From: Marinifilum fragile JCM 15579
GTDB taxonomy: Bacteria; Bacteroidota; Bacteroidia; Bacteroidales; Marinifilaceae
Length of the DNA: 64,000 nucleotides
Assembly (NCBI RefSeq): GCF_001310955.1
Contig: NZ_BAZX01000001.1
Coordinates: 370,614 to 434,613 of the forward strand
Direction: 5' to 3'
Under the pieces are notes generated by a model, which saw only the letters and a list, made by a program, of their open reading frames with translations, was not told the origin of the DNA and ran no database searches. Of this stretch, positions 1 to 9,729 are shown piece by piece; positions within the stretch are counted from its first letter, which is position 1; the number at the start of each line of letters is the position of its first letter. The translations under genes and the position numbers were made by a program.

Positions 1-204
1 GAAATTGCCTATCATGGAGATGCAATTAATACGGCATCACGTATTCAAGGCCTATGCAATTCTTATCAATCCAAACTTTTGGTATCGGGTAACCTGATTA
101 ACGAGTTAAAAGAGAACCAATATTTTGATACTGATTACGAAGCTTTGGGAACAGTGCTATTAAATGGGAAACAGCTCACTACCGCGCTATATAAAATATG
201 CTAG
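1..204 (+). CDS. Class III adenylate/guanylate cyclase, C-terminal fragment
   Basis: The reading frame is open from the first base and ends at TAG 202-204, giving the last 67 residues of a protein whose start lies outside the window. The segment HGDAINTASRIQGLC matches the conserved GD-x-INTAARI/SRI motif of class III nucleotide cyclase catalytic domains, where the Asn and Arg sit in the active site of the dimer. The protein would make a cyclic nucleotide from ATP or GTP. The tail after the motif is only about 50 residues, so the cyclase domain is C-terminal. It converges on proC with a 25-base gap and no visible terminator. The sensory N-terminus cannot be assessed. Confidence 0.8.
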   Translation, partial: EIAYHGDAINTASRIQGLCNSYQSKLLVSGNLINELKENQYFDTDYEALGTVLLNGKQLTTALYKIC

Positions 205-229
205 GTAATGAGCTGTAATTATTGAGTTT

Positions 230-1036
230 TTATGATTCTGTTTCTAAGATCTTTTTGTGACCACTAACCACTCCTTGAACAAGAGAAGAACTAAATCCTT
301 CATGCTCCATTTTATTTAGTGATTTAATGGTTACGCCAAGTGGAGTAGTCACCTTGTCGATTTCTGGTTCAGGGTGAGTTCCATTTTCGATAATAAGCTT
401 CGAAGCTCCTTTCATGATTTGTGCAGCCACTTCTAATGATTGCTTAGAAGAAAGTCCGATCTCGATTCCTCCTTGCGAAGCAGCTCTCATAAACCTTAAT
501 GCAAAAGCAATACCGCAAGAAGCCAAAACCGTTGCAGCTGGCATTTGTGATTCTGGAATAATCATGGTTGCTCCAAGCTGATCGAAAATTTCAACAACTT
601 CATCTTTATGCTCTAATCCTTTTTCGTTAAAAGACAATGCAGTCATCGACTCTTGAATGGCAATTGCAGTATTTGGCATAGCTCTAATTACAGGAACATC
701 CGTTAAGATATCTTCAAGATCTTGAATTTTAATTCCTGAGATAACCGAAATCAAAACTTGTTTGCCTTTTTGTAAAGGTTCTTTAATATCGTTCAGAAGT
801 GTTCTTGCAACAGTTGGTTTTACTGCAACAATAACAATTTGCGAATTATTAATTGCCTCAAGGTTATTGGTTGTAATATTCACACCTATTTCATCTTTTA
901 GATGCTGAATTAAATGCAATTCAAGGTTGGTAACCGTAATTTGTTCAGGTTTTAATAAACCGCTTTGAACTAATCCTTTTGCAATAGAGGATCCCAAATT
1001 TCCTCCTCCAATAATTGTAATGTTCTTTGAGTTCAT
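230..1036 (-). CDS. proC: Pyrroline-5-carboxylate reductase
   Basis: A 268-residue cytosolic enzyme, normal length for ProC, which reduces pyrroline-5-carboxylate to proline with NAD(P)H. The N-terminus shows the Rossmann dinucleotide motif IIGGGNLGSSIA (residues 8-19). VIAVKPTVA at about 69-77 and the AMPNT motif near 119 are typical of the family. The C-terminal helical dimerisation domain carries ASCGIAFALRF and the TTPLGVT segment that shapes the substrate pocket. The ATG at 1034-1036 puts the Rossmann strand at the expected distance. It is a single gene, with the 46-bp repeat array starting about 210 bases upstream. No other proline gene is nearby. Confidence 0.95.
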   Translation of the reverse strand: MNSKNITIIGGGNLGSSIAKGLVQSGLLKPEQITVTNLELHLIQHLKDEIGVNITTNNLEAINNSQIVIVAVKPTVARTLLNDIKEPLQKGKQVLISVISGIKIQDLEDILTDVPVIRAMPNTAIAIQESMTALSFNEKGLEHKDEVVEIFDQLGATMIIPESQMPAATVLASCGIAFALRFMRAASQGGIEIGLSSKQSLEVAAQIMKGASKLIIENGTHPEPEIDKVTTPLGVTIKSLNKMEHEGFSSSLVQGVVSGHKKILETES

Positions 1037-1244
1037 TTTTAAGCTGTGTTTGTAAATATCGTTTAAAATTGCGGCAGCAAAACTAATGAAGATTGCTATT
1101 TATATGACTAACTATTTGTAGTGATTTTTGTGTTATTCAACTGGTCTGGTATTAGGTTTTCAAAAACGTACCAGTGTTGTGGAGTTTTAGGGAGTATATC
1201 AGATATAATAATGGTAGAATTATTTTAATAATACACTGGGAAGA

Positions 1245-1505
1245 ATTACTGAGATAAAGAGTACATACACTCTGATTCTAAGAGTGCATGATTACTGAGG
1301 TGACGAGTGTTTACACTCTTTGCCTAAGAGTGCATAGGCTCCTTGGTAACGCAAGCATAGTTGTGAAGACGACGTAATAGTGGTTACGACGGTAACGTAA
1401 TACTAACACCAATTAAAATGTCTTTTTAATAGTAATTGAAATGATGCTACAATACTTATTAAAACGTCGTTGTAATAGTAGTTAAAACATCATTACATGG
1501 AAATT
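1245..1505. repeat. Degenerate tandem array, 46-bp period, six units
   Basis: Equivalent positions recur every 46 bases at 1251, 1297, 1343, 1389, 1435 and 1481 (gagataaag, gaggtgacg, ttggtaacg, acggtaacg, attgaaatg, gttaaaaca). Units 1 and 2 each contain a small hairpin, CACTCT-7 nt-AGAGTG, at 1268 and 1314, exactly 46 apart. ATTAAAA at 1412 and 1458 and TAATAGT at 1427 and 1473 are also 46 apart. The array occupies most of the 509-base gap between proC and the histidine kinase and ends about 40 bases past the kinase stop codon. No coding potential was seen. Confidence 0.75.
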
Positions 1506-1545
1506 GCTTACCCAAAAAGAGCAATTGTTTCAATAACTTAATGCA

Positions 1546-4379
1546 TCATACATTAAGCTTCTTTTTCTTTTTAAAGTATTTGTTAATGGTTTCCAGCAAT
1601 TTCTTTTCATCAAAAGGTTTTGCAATAAAGTCGTCGCAACCTGCTTCAATACTCTTGTTCTTATCTTCTCTGAAAGCATTTGCCGTTTGTGCGATAATAG
1701 GAAGGTTATCACGCATCTTTTTGATGGATTGTGTAGCTTCCAAACCATTGATATCAGGTAAACGCAGATCCATTAAAACCAAGTTGATGGTTGGGTTTCG
1801 TAGGCTTAATTCAATTGCCTTGTTCCCTGATATGGTATGTAGAATTTTAACCTTTGTTGGTTTTAAAGCTGCTTCGATATATTTGTAGTTGGTTTCGTCG
1901 TCTTCGACTACCAAAATCAGCTTATCATCCCATTTGTAATCTTTTTTCTTAGGGGTCTTTTTAACTGGTACATTATCGGTATCTACTGGTTTATAAGGAA
2001 TGGTAAAGAAGAATGTTGTTCCTTTGTCTTCCACAGTTGCCATTCTTATTTTTCCACCCATTAACTCTACAAAACCTTTCGAAATGGCCAAACCAAGACC
2101 TGTTCCACCATATTTACGGGTAAAGGATTCTTCAACCTGACGGAAGCGTTCAAAGATGATATCTTGTTTCTCTTTTTGAATACCAATACCAGTATCTTTC
2201 ACATAGAACTCCAGGAGATTGTCTTTTAAAAGCTTATAACCAAACTCAATGGATCCTGATGAGGTGAACTTAAATGCGTTATTCAGAAGGTTAGAAAGCA
2301 CCTGTCTCAGTTTTCTTTCTTCGGTTACTACCAGAGTTTTTTCGTTTGGCAATGATTTAATAACTCTAAATTCAATTTCATCATCAGCAATATTCTCTTT
2401 GCTGAATTGCAGATGCAAATCATCTAAAATTGAATTTATCGAGCATTGAGTTTCCTTGATAATGGTTTGTCCAGCATCCAGTTTCGAAATGTCAAGAATA
2501 TCATTGATAATTTTCAATAGCTGATTTGAACTTTTGTAAATGATGTCGATGTATACATTTTGTTGTTCATCGGTTTTTCCAGGCTTTCTAAGCATGTCGG
2601 CAAAACCAATGATACCATTCATTGGGGTTCTGATTTCGTGTGACATGTTCGCAAGGAATGCAGACTTTAAACGATCACTTTCTTCGGCTTTCTCCTTAGC
2701 TTTTACCAATTCACTTTGCGAATTAATGATAGGAGTAATATCATTAATGATAATCATGGAGGAGGTATCGAAAGGAACCATGAAGAATTCACAATGCCTT
2801 TGATCTCCATTTTTAGTGCTAATGTGAAATTCTTGTTTCTCGATATCCGTATTGTCCTGCTTTGCCTTTTCTGTGGCTTTTTCCCAACTGGCAATAACAG
2901 TTTTTCTGTATTCTTCATCAGGATAACACTTCGCATACCACTCTTCAGAAGTTCGAATGTCATTTAAGCTATAACCAAACTGCTCAATAAACTTATCATT
3001 AAAGAATTCGATATCGTTATTTTCATCAGTAATTACAATAGGAAGAGGTGACTTGTGAATCATCTTCTTCAATCTACGTTCGCTGGAAATAATTGCCTGC
3101 TGAGCATTCTTTCTTTCTGTGATATCACGCGCAGTGGAAAGAATTACATGCTTTCCCTGTAAGGTTACCAGTTGATTCACTGTTTCCATCGGAGTTTTTT
3201 TACCATACTTGGAAATAAACATTTGTTCACTGGTAAATTGCTTTTCTCGGGTAAGTCTTTTTATCGAATCTACAATGTAGTCATTATCTAAATTTTCAAT
3301 GAAGTCGTGAAGGGTAAGTTGCAGCAATTCCTCACGAGAATAGCCCAGCAATATACAGGCTGTATCATTTGCTTCGATCAATTTGGAAGAACCATCACCT
3401 AAATATTCGTTTACCAAAATAATATCAGTACTACCATTAATTAGGTTTCTATACTTTTCTTCACTTGTCGCAAGGGCAGTAGTTCTTTCTTTAACCCTTT
3501 CTTCCAGTTTTTCATTAAATGATCTTAATTGTTCTGAATAATCATGAATTTCCTGATATTGTTCGCGAATGGTTTGTTCGCCTTTCTCACGCTCCAATAT
3601 TTCATTCTGAAGTTTGGTATAGGTTTCGGTTAATTCAGTGATAGAATGGTTTAATAAGCTTTCCTCGCTAATTCTTTTTACCGAGCCATGACCTTGTCCT
3701 TGATAAATGGCTTGAGCTTTGTAAATATAATTCTTAATTGGTCGGGAGATGCTATCTGAAATTACATAGGTAATAGCGATACAAAACAGTACAATTATCA
3801 CCGATATAATCGTAAACCAAAACAACGTGGCGTTATGCATTTCCGATGCTTCTTTATAGCTGGAATCAGCTTTGTTTTCTGCAAAATCAGTCAGCACTTT
3901 GGTTTTTTCCTTAAGCTTATTCAGATGGTTTGCTGCCATGCCATCAACCATTTTCTTTGCTGTAAGTTCTTTGCCACTAACTTTTAAATCGATAATTTGA
4001 TTTCTGATATCTTCCCAATCCATAAAGGCACGGTGGGCTTCACCAACATCTCTTCCATTGCCTAAAAAATTATTATAGACAATGTCAAATTCAGCTTCCA
4101 CCTTAAGGTGATATAGGTTAATGGTGTCAATTGCTTGATCGAACTCCTCCTGAGTGGTAGCAAGCAAGACATCTTTCATAGCACTCTCCATGATTTGAAT
4201 GTGCGTATTTATATCTCGAATACTATTGCTTACTGTATAGGCGTGATTATAAATAAATTCTGATTCTGAACGAAGTTTTTTACTTGGAAAATAGAGAGGA
4301 CGAAAAATGATACCGTAAACAGTAGAATAAGTCCGAATCCGGCAAGCACTCTAGTACGAAATTTTAACTTATTAAGCAT
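1546..4379 (-). CDS. Hybrid sensor histidine kinase/response regulator with two PAS domains (frameshifted near its start)
   Basis: An inner-membrane sensor kinase. Numbering from the in-frame ATG at 4191: a helical sensor segment, TM2 at about 121-146, coiled coil, PAS near 245, PAS near 377, HisKA with the phospho-acceptor in SHEIRTPMNG (about 517), HATPase with NLLNNAFKFT, DTGIGI and GGTGLGLAI, and a C-terminal receiver with VVEDDE, LVLMDLRLPD (Asp about 807) and AKPFD. The true start is probably ATG 4377-4379, which encodes a first membrane helix (GLILLFTVSFFVLSIF). That frame joins the body only if one A is restored in the A6 run at 4276-4281, giving about 944 residues. The sensor resembles the 4-helix-bundle type of chemoreceptors. 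No partner regulator is adjacent, and the ligand is unknown. Confidence 0.88.
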
Positions 4380-4529
4380 TTAGCTTCGCCTGTATTTAGT
4401 GTGTAATTAGTGGTTGATTATGGTCACATTTGAGCGACTTCCATTCCTAAGTTAGTTATTCTTATGGATTTACACAAGATTTTTGATAAAGGTGCTATTA
4501 TTGCTTACGTAGAGGGAAATTTATGCAAC

Positions 4530-4555
4530 AAAAAAAGCAGCTCATTTTGAGCTGC
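4530..4555 (-). terminator. Intrinsic terminator of the rnf operon
   Basis: On the minus strand the stem GCAGCTCA/TGAGCTGC with a three-base loop (4537-4555) is followed by a run of seven T. It lies 30 bases past the rnfA stop, the expected end of the rnf transcript. Confidence 0.85.
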
Positions 4556-4584
4556 CTATGAAATATAATCAATTGTATTTTGAT

Positions 4585-5157
4585 TTATACGATTCCAGAG
4601 AATCCCATAAAGGCCATTGCCAATAATCCAGCTACAATTAGCGCAGCTGGGGTTCCTTTTATTCCTTTTGGTAGTTCAACCAAGTCTAAGTGTTCTCTTA
4701 ATCCGGCAAACAATACCAATGCCAAACCAAAACCAATTGCCGATGCTCCTGAGAAAACCACAGCTTCAAGCAGGTTGTAGTCTTTCTGAATGGTCATGAT
4801 AGCCACACCTAAAATAGCACAGTTGGTAGTGATAAGAGGCAAGAAAACACCTAATGCCTGGTATAATGCAGGACTTACTTTTTTCAAAATAATCTCAACC
4901 AATTGTACAAGGGATGCAATAACCAAAATGAAAGAAATGGTTTGCATGAATCCAATTCCGTATGGATTAAGGATATAATGTTGTATTAAATAAGTTACGA
5001 TAGTTGCCAGAATCATCACAAAAGTAACTGCTCCTGTCATACCTACCGCTGTAGATACTTTCTTCGATACTCCAAGGAAAGGACAAATTCCAAGGAATTG
5101 CATCAATACTACGTTGTTAACGAAGATTGCTGATATTATAATTACAATAAATTCCAT
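4585..5157 (-). CDS. rnfA: Rnf electron transport complex subunit RnfA
   Basis: A 190-residue integral membrane subunit of the Rnf complex, which moves electrons between reduced ferredoxin and NAD+ while pumping Na+ or H+. About six hydrophobic helices are visible. The opening segment with [20 protein letters not shown] is a hallmark of RnfA/NqrE, with a membrane cysteine that in related proteins helps bind an iron-sulfur centre between RnfA and RnfE. The protein is homologous to RnfE encoded just upstream. It is the last gene of the operon and is followed by a strong terminator. Length matches the family. Confidence 0.95.
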   Translation of the reverse strand: MEFIVIIISAIFVNNVVLMQFLGICPFLGVSKKVSTAVGMTGAVTFVMILATIVTYLIQHYILNPYGIGFMQTISFILVIASLVQLVEIILKKVSPALYQALGVFLPLITTNCAILGVAIMTIQKDYNLLEAVVFSGASAIGFGLALVLFAGLREHLDLVELPKGIKGTPAALIVAGLLAMAFMGFSGIV

Positions 5158-5168
5158 GATGATTCTCC

Positions 5169-5753
5169 TTATGCTTTTCTTACTCGGTTAATAAATGCAA
5201 TTAAGTATCCTAATGCGATAAAAGCACCAGGTGCCAATACGAATACTAACATTCCATAGGTTTCGTTGAACAATGTTACTCCAAACATTTTTCCCGAACC
5301 AAAAAATTCACGAATTGCACCTAGCATGGTTAATGCCATAGCAAAACCCAATCCCATACTAACTCCATCTATAATTGAAGGAACCAGTTTGTTCTTTGAT
5401 GCAAAAGCTTCAGCACGTCCCAATACAACACAGTTCACAACAATCAAAGGAATGAATACCCCCAATTGCTCGTGTAGAGCAGGTACATAACCCGCCATCA
5501 CCAAGTCAACCATGGTTACAAAGGATGCAATGATTACAATGAATGATGGAATCTTTACCTTATCAGGAATTTGTGAACTTACCAATGAAATAACAAGGTT
5601 TGACATGATTAGTACAAAAGTTGTAGCCAATCCCATACCCAAACCATTGATGGCAGATGAGGTAACCCCTAAAGTAGGACACATCCCTAAAAGTAATGTG
5701 AATACGGCGTTTTCTTTGAAAAAACCTTTTAGAAAATTTTCTTTGTGTGTCAT
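5169..5753 (-). CDS. rnfE: Rnf electron transport complex subunit RnfE
   Basis: A 194-residue membrane subunit paralogous to RnfA, with about six helices and the equivalent motif [21 protein letters not shown] near residues 14-34. RnfA and RnfE form an inverted pair in the membrane core of the complex. Its start codon overlaps the end of rnfG by one base (5753) and it sits 11 bases before rnfA, so translation is probably coupled. The C-terminus ends in a short basic tail. Nothing unusual was seen. Confidence 0.95.
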   Translation of the reverse strand: MTHKENFLKGFFKENAVFTLLLGMCPTLGVTSSAINGLGMGLATTFVLIMSNLVISLVSSQIPDKVKIPSFIVIIASFVTMVDLVMAGYVPALHEQLGVFIPLIVVNCVVLGRAEAFASKNKLVPSIIDGVSMGLGFAMALTMLGAIREFFGSGKMFGVTLFNETYGMLVFVLAPGAFIALGYLIAFINRVRKA

Positions 5754-6361
5754 TATTTATTTCCTCCCTCCATTTTCTTGTTATACTCTTTATATGCAGT
5801 TTGAACTGCATCAAGGAAAGCTCTGGAGCTAATTGTAGCAGCTGTGATTGCATCAATATCACCACCATCTTTGCTTACAGTGAAGTTGGTTTTACCAGGA
5901 TTTTTATTGATGACGCTAGCTTTTGCTTTAGCAGGATCGGTAGGTTTAAACCAATCTGCCATTTTGGTTCCCAAACCAGGAGTTTCCTTGTGTTCCAAGA
6001 CAGAGTAGTTGTTGATTGTTCCATCAGGTTTGAAACCCACCATGATCCAGATGTATCCGGAAAAACCATTGGTTGTGAATGTTTTAACGGCTGTGCCGAC
6101 CAATTCGTCTCCTTTTTTAGCAGGATAGAATTCCAAAAGGTCGCCTGTTGGCATCTCAACAGAATACATTTCCTCGCTTGGGTTGTTATCAAATTCAGGA
6201 ACTACTTCCTTAATCGCTTTTAATTTCTTAGCCAATTTAGCAGCGGCGATAGGCTCTTTGGTTAACTCGTAAAGTCCACCTAAAGCAGCTGAGGCAACCA
6301 GTGTTACAATAAGCAACACCAGAACCATATTTATAAATGTAGATTCTTTTTTACCAGCCAT
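5753..6361 (-). CDS. rnfG: Rnf electron transport complex subunit RnfG (FMN-binding)
   Basis: A 202-residue subunit with one N-terminal membrane helix (about 10-30) and a domain outside the cytoplasm carrying covalently bound FMN. The ETPGLG motif is at 126-131 and the flavinylation motif DAITAATISS at 170-179, with Thr176 the expected attachment residue. The classical motif has Gly where this protein has Ala (TAAT instead of SGAT); I believe this variant occurs in other Bacteroidota, but cannot confirm it here. The gene lies between rnfD and rnfE with near-zero spacing. An ApbE flavin transferase would be needed to load the FMN, and none is in the window. Confidence 0.93.
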   Translation of the reverse strand: MAGKKESTFINMVLVLLIVTLVASAALGGLYELTKEPIAAAKLAKKLKAIKEVVPEFDNNPSEEMYSVEMPTGDLLEFYPAKKGDELVGTAVKTFTTNGFSGYIWIMVGFKPDGTINNYSVLEHKETPGLGTKMADWFKPTDPAKAKASVINKNPGKTNFTVSKDGGDIDAITAATISSRAFLDAVQTAYKEYNKKMEGGNK

Positions 6362-6363
6362 GA

Positions 6364-7359
6364 TTATTTCCTTTTTTCGCCGAAACGCTTAGGTTTAACA
6401 TATACGTTAATTAGTGGTACAAATGCATTCATAATAAGAATGGCAAATGAAACTCCTTCAGGATATGCTCCAAATACACGGATTACTACAGTAAGGACAC
6501 CGATACCTATACCATAGATTATCATTCCTTTGTTAGACATTGGAGAAGTTACGTAATCGGTAGCCATAAAAATACCTCCCAAAAGTAAACCTCCTGTTAA
6601 AATATGGAACATAGGTCCTGCATAAGCTTCAGGATTCACCATGTGAAGAATGCCTGTGAAGATAGCTACAGAGCCAATCACAGCAACAGGAATGTGCCAG
6701 GTGATGATCTTACGAATCAACATGTAAGCCAAGCCTAGAATTAAAGCAGCACCTGCAATCTCACCCATAGAGCCTCCCATGTTTCCAAGGAACATGTCCA
6801 TGTTTGAAGGAATTTTGTCCATTAATGATGAAAGAGATTGACCGTTTTTCAATCCTTCTTTAATGATGGCAAGAGGAGTAGCTCCAGTTTCTACATCAAT
6901 ATATCCACTGGTTAAACCTTTAGACACTGGCCAGCTGGTCATCTGAACAGGGAAAGAAATCAAAAGGAAAACACGACCAACCAATGCTGGGTTGAATACG
7001 TTGTTTCCTAATCCCCCAAATGTCATTTTACCAATACCAATTGCAACCAATGCACCAATCATGATGATCCAGATTGGAAGGTTTGATGGTACGTTGAAGG
7101 CCAAAAGAATACCAGTAATAAGGGCAGAACCATCGTTAATAGTAACTTCAGTCTTTAGAATGTATTTTTGAATTAAGAATTCGAATAAGTAACATGATGC
7201 TACGGCGGTTAGGGTAACAACAAGTGCTCCTAATCCAAAGTAAAAGAACGAAAATAGCAGCGCCGGAAGCATCGCAAATACCACACCATACATATTTTTC
7301 TGTATGGAATCTCCACTATGAACATGCGGAGATGGTGCGACAAGTACTTTGGTGTTCAT
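6364..7359 (-). CDS. rnfD: Rnf electron transport complex subunit RnfD
   Basis: A 331-residue multi-spanning membrane subunit with covalently bound FMN. The flavinylation motif TGATPL places the modified threonine at about residue 161. FNPALVGR at 122-129 is the conserved NPA segment of the RnfD/NqrB family. RnfD and RnfG form the flavin relay of the pump. The start ATG is 71 bases downstream of rnfC, the only sizeable gap in the operon. That gap holds a weak inverted repeat (AATGAGTA/TACTCATT, about 7393-7416) that could be a processing or stability element. Confidence 0.94.
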   Translation of the reverse strand: MNTKVLVAPSPHVHSGDSIQKNMYGVVFAMLPALLFSFFYFGLGALVVTLTAVASCYLFEFLIQKYILKTEVTINDGSALITGILLAFNVPSNLPIWIIMIGALVAIGIGKMTFGGLGNNVFNPALVGRVFLLISFPVQMTSWPVSKGLTSGYIDVETGATPLAIIKEGLKNGQSLSSLMDKIPSNMDMFLGNMGGSMGEIAGAALILGLAYMLIRKIITWHIPVAVIGSVAIFTGILHMVNPEAYAGPMFHILTGGLLLGGIFMATDYVTSPMSNKGMIIYGIGIGVLTVVIRVFGAYPEGVSFAILIMNAFVPLINVYVKPKRFGEKRK

Positions 7360-7430
7360 ATCTATTTGTTAATTAGTTTATTTGTAAATGAGTGAATGAG
7401 TATTATTAATTACTCATTGTTAATTGCTAA

Positions 7431-8759
7431 TTATTTGCGTGCTCTCATAATTTGGCCTACTTTACCTTTTCCCAATCGGATGTAATCCAATAAAGGACGG
7501 TTTGCAGGACAAGTGTAACTACAAGAACCACATTCGATACAATCCATTACTGCATCTTTTTCTAAGCGCTCGTAATCTTTCTTATCAGCACATACCATTA
7601 GCAAGTATGGTTCAAGCCCCATAGGACAAACAGAAACACACTTACCACAGCGGATACAAGCTTTGGTAGCCTTACGTGCAGTTTCTTCTCTAGGAAGAAG
7701 CAATAATCCAGAACTACCTTTTGTCAATGGCACATCAATACTCGATAATGCTTTCCCCATCATTGGACCTCCACCTACAATTTTACCAGTATCTTCAGGC
7801 ATTCCACCTGCAGCTTCGATGATATCTTTTACTGGAGTACCAATACGGAACATCCAGTTTGAAGGATTTTTCAATGATTTACCAGTAATGGTAGCAACGC
7901 GTTCAATTAAAGGTTTGTTTTTCTGAACTGCTTCGTAAACTGCATAAGCAGTACCAACATTCTGAACAACAGCACCAACTTCAATTGGTAAAGCTCCAGA
8001 TGGAACTTCACGCTTAATGGTTGCAGAAATTAATTGCTTTTCACCACCTTGAGGGTATTGTGTTTTTAATGGACAAATCTCAATTCCATTATAGTTTGCA
8101 GCAAGTTTTGTAAGGTGAGCAATTGCATCGGGTTTGTTATTCTCAATGCCGATAATCGCTTTGTTTACCTCAAGTGCTTTCATCAAGATTTGAGTCCCAA
8201 CCAATACTTCATCTCCTTTTTCCAACATGATTCTGTGGTCAGAGGTTAGGTAAGGCTCACACTCAACGGCATTAATGATTAAAACTTCAGCAGTTTTTCC
8301 TGGAGGAACTGAAAGTTTAACATGAGCAGGGAAAGTAGCACCACCTAAACCAACGATACCCGCATCGCCAACTCGTTTGATAATTTCTTCTTTACTTGCG
8401 CTGATTTCTTTTACCAATTCTTCACTTCGATCGATATGTTCTAACCATTCATCGCCTTCAACATTGATGATAACTGATGTTCTGCGGAAACCACTGGCAT
8501 CCATAATTTCATCCACCTTAAATACTGTTCCGGAAACAGAAGAGTGAATATTTGCAGATACAAATCCTGAAGATTTAGCAATTAGTTGTCCTACTTTTAC
8601 TTCGTCGCCTTTTTTAACGATTGGTGTAGCAGGAGCACCAATATGTTGTGAAATTGGAATGCTAACCATTTGGGGTATTGGCAATACCTGGATTGCGCTT
8701 TCAGCAGATAGTTTGTTTTCTGCTGGATGAATACCTCCTATAGAAAATGTTTTTAACAC
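7431..8759 (-). CDS. rnfC: Rnf electron transport complex subunit RnfC (NADH-binding)
   Basis: A 442-residue peripheral subunit that binds NAD(H) and FMN and passes electrons to or from NAD+. The N-terminal part is biotinyl/lipoyl-like (residues about 1-90). The glycine-rich GLGGATFPAHVK segment near 136-147 belongs to the nucleotide-binding Complex1_51K-like domain. Two 4Fe-4S cluster motifs lie at the C-terminus, CIRCGKCVSVCP (about 368) and CIECGSCSYTCP (about 405). The length fits the short bacterial form without the long Ala/Lys tail of enterobacterial RnfC. It is 15 bases from rnfB. Confidence 0.95.
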   Translation of the reverse strand: MLKTFSIGGIHPAENKLSAESAIQVLPIPQMVSIPISQHIGAPATPIVKKGDEVKVGQLIAKSSGFVSANIHSSVSGTVFKVDEIMDASGFRRTSVIINVEGDEWLEHIDRSEELVKEISASKEEIIKRVGDAGIVGLGGATFPAHVKLSVPPGKTAEVLIINAVECEPYLTSDHRIMLEKGDEVLVGTQILMKALEVNKAIIGIENNKPDAIAHLTKLAANYNGIEICPLKTQYPQGGEKQLISATIKREVPSGALPIEVGAVVQNVGTAYAVYEAVQKNKPLIERVATITGKSLKNPSNWMFRIGTPVKDIIEAAGGMPEDTGKIVGGGPMMGKALSSIDVPLTKGSSGLLLLPREETARKATKACIRCGKCVSVCPMGLEPYLLMVCADKKDYERLEKDAVMDCIECGSCSYTCPANRPLLDYIRLGKGKVGQIMRARK

Positions 8760-8774
8760 TGATTATCCTCCTAT

Positions 8775-9725
8775 TTATTTGTTATCAGATGTTTCATCCT
8801 TCGAATCGTTTGCTTTAGGCTCAGCTTTAGGAGCATCTTGAACTTCCGCTTTAGTAGCTACAGGTTTTACTGTTTTAGCATCAGGATTTGCAGCAGGCTT
8901 CTCTTTACGAGGAGGGAAGTTTAATTCATGTATTGCATTTGTAGGACAAACTACCACACACTTTCTACACAACTTACATTTGTTGTAGTCGATGTAAGCA
9001 AGGTTGTTTTCTACGGTAATTGCATCGAAAGGACATTCTTTCTCACACTTGCGACAACCAATACATGCAACATTACAAGCTTTTTTCGCAACAGCACCTT
9101 TGTCTTTATTAACACATGAAACAAAGATTCTACGACTCTTAGGCCCTTTTTTACGAAGCTCAATAATGTTATTTGGACAAGCTTTAACACAAGCACCACA
9201 AGAAACACACTTGTCTTCAATGATAACAGGAAGACCCGTTTCTTCATCCATGTACATTGCATCGAAATTACATGCTTCAACACACTCGCCTAGTCCTAAA
9301 CATCCATACTGACAACCAGTTTCGCCACTGTAAAGTGATGCAGCGATAGAACAAGAGGCTGCTCCATCATACTGGTTTGTTTTCGGACGATTTTCGCAAG
9401 TTCCGTTACAACGAACAACTGCAACAGTTGGGTCTGCTGCTTTAATTTCGTGTCCTAAAAGGGCACCTACATGTGACATTACTGCTGCTCCACCAACAGG
9501 ACAGTTGAAGTTTGAGATGTCGTCGGCTTTTACCAATGCTTCGGCAAAACCTCTACAACCCGGATAACCACAACCACCGCAGTTTGCTGCAGGCAATGCT
9601 TCTTCAACCTCGTCGATACGAGGATCTTCGTATACTTTGAATTTTTGGGCTACAAAATACAGGATAATTGCTGCTGTAACACCAATCGCACACAAAGCCA
9701 GAATAGTGATAGCTATAATGCTCAT
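8775..9725 (-). CDS. rnfB: Rnf electron transport complex subunit RnfB (ferredoxin-like)
   Basis: A 316-residue subunit that accepts electrons from ferredoxin. It has one N-terminal membrane helix (about 3-25), then the RnfB-type CGGCGYPGC motif near 49-57. Ferredoxin-type clusters follow: CQYGCLGLGECVEAC, CVSCGACVKACP, CIGCRKCEKECP and CKLCRKCVVVCP. This is longer than the minimal proteobacterial RnfB and resembles forms with extra 4Fe-4S clusters. After residue 275 there is a Pro/Ala/Lys-rich, probably disordered tail. rseC is only four bases upstream, so the two are co-expressed. Confidence 0.95.
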   Translation of the reverse strand: MSIIAITILALCAIGVTAAIILYFVAQKFKVYEDPRIDEVEEALPAANCGGCGYPGCRGFAEALVKADDISNFNCPVGGAAVMSHVGALLGHEIKAADPTVAVVRCNGTCENRPKTNQYDGAASCSIAASLYSGETGCQYGCLGLGECVEACNFDAMYMDEETGLPVIIEDKCVSCGACVKACPNNIIELRKKGPKSRRIFVSCVNKDKGAVAKKACNVACIGCRKCEKECPFDAITVENNLAYIDYNKCKLCRKCVVVCPTNAIHELNFPPRKEKPAANPDAKTVKPVATKAEVQDAPKAEPKANDSKDETSDNK

Positions 9726-9729
9726 AGAA

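Noticed and set aside
1541..1888. 115-codon plus-strand frame opposite the histidine kinase receiver domain
   Set aside because: It is antisense to well-conserved receiver motifs and has no recognisable features.
7393..7416. Inverted repeat between rnfC and rnfD as an intrinsic terminator
   Set aside because: The stem is short and AT-only with no T-run on the minus strand; it would split a functional complex.
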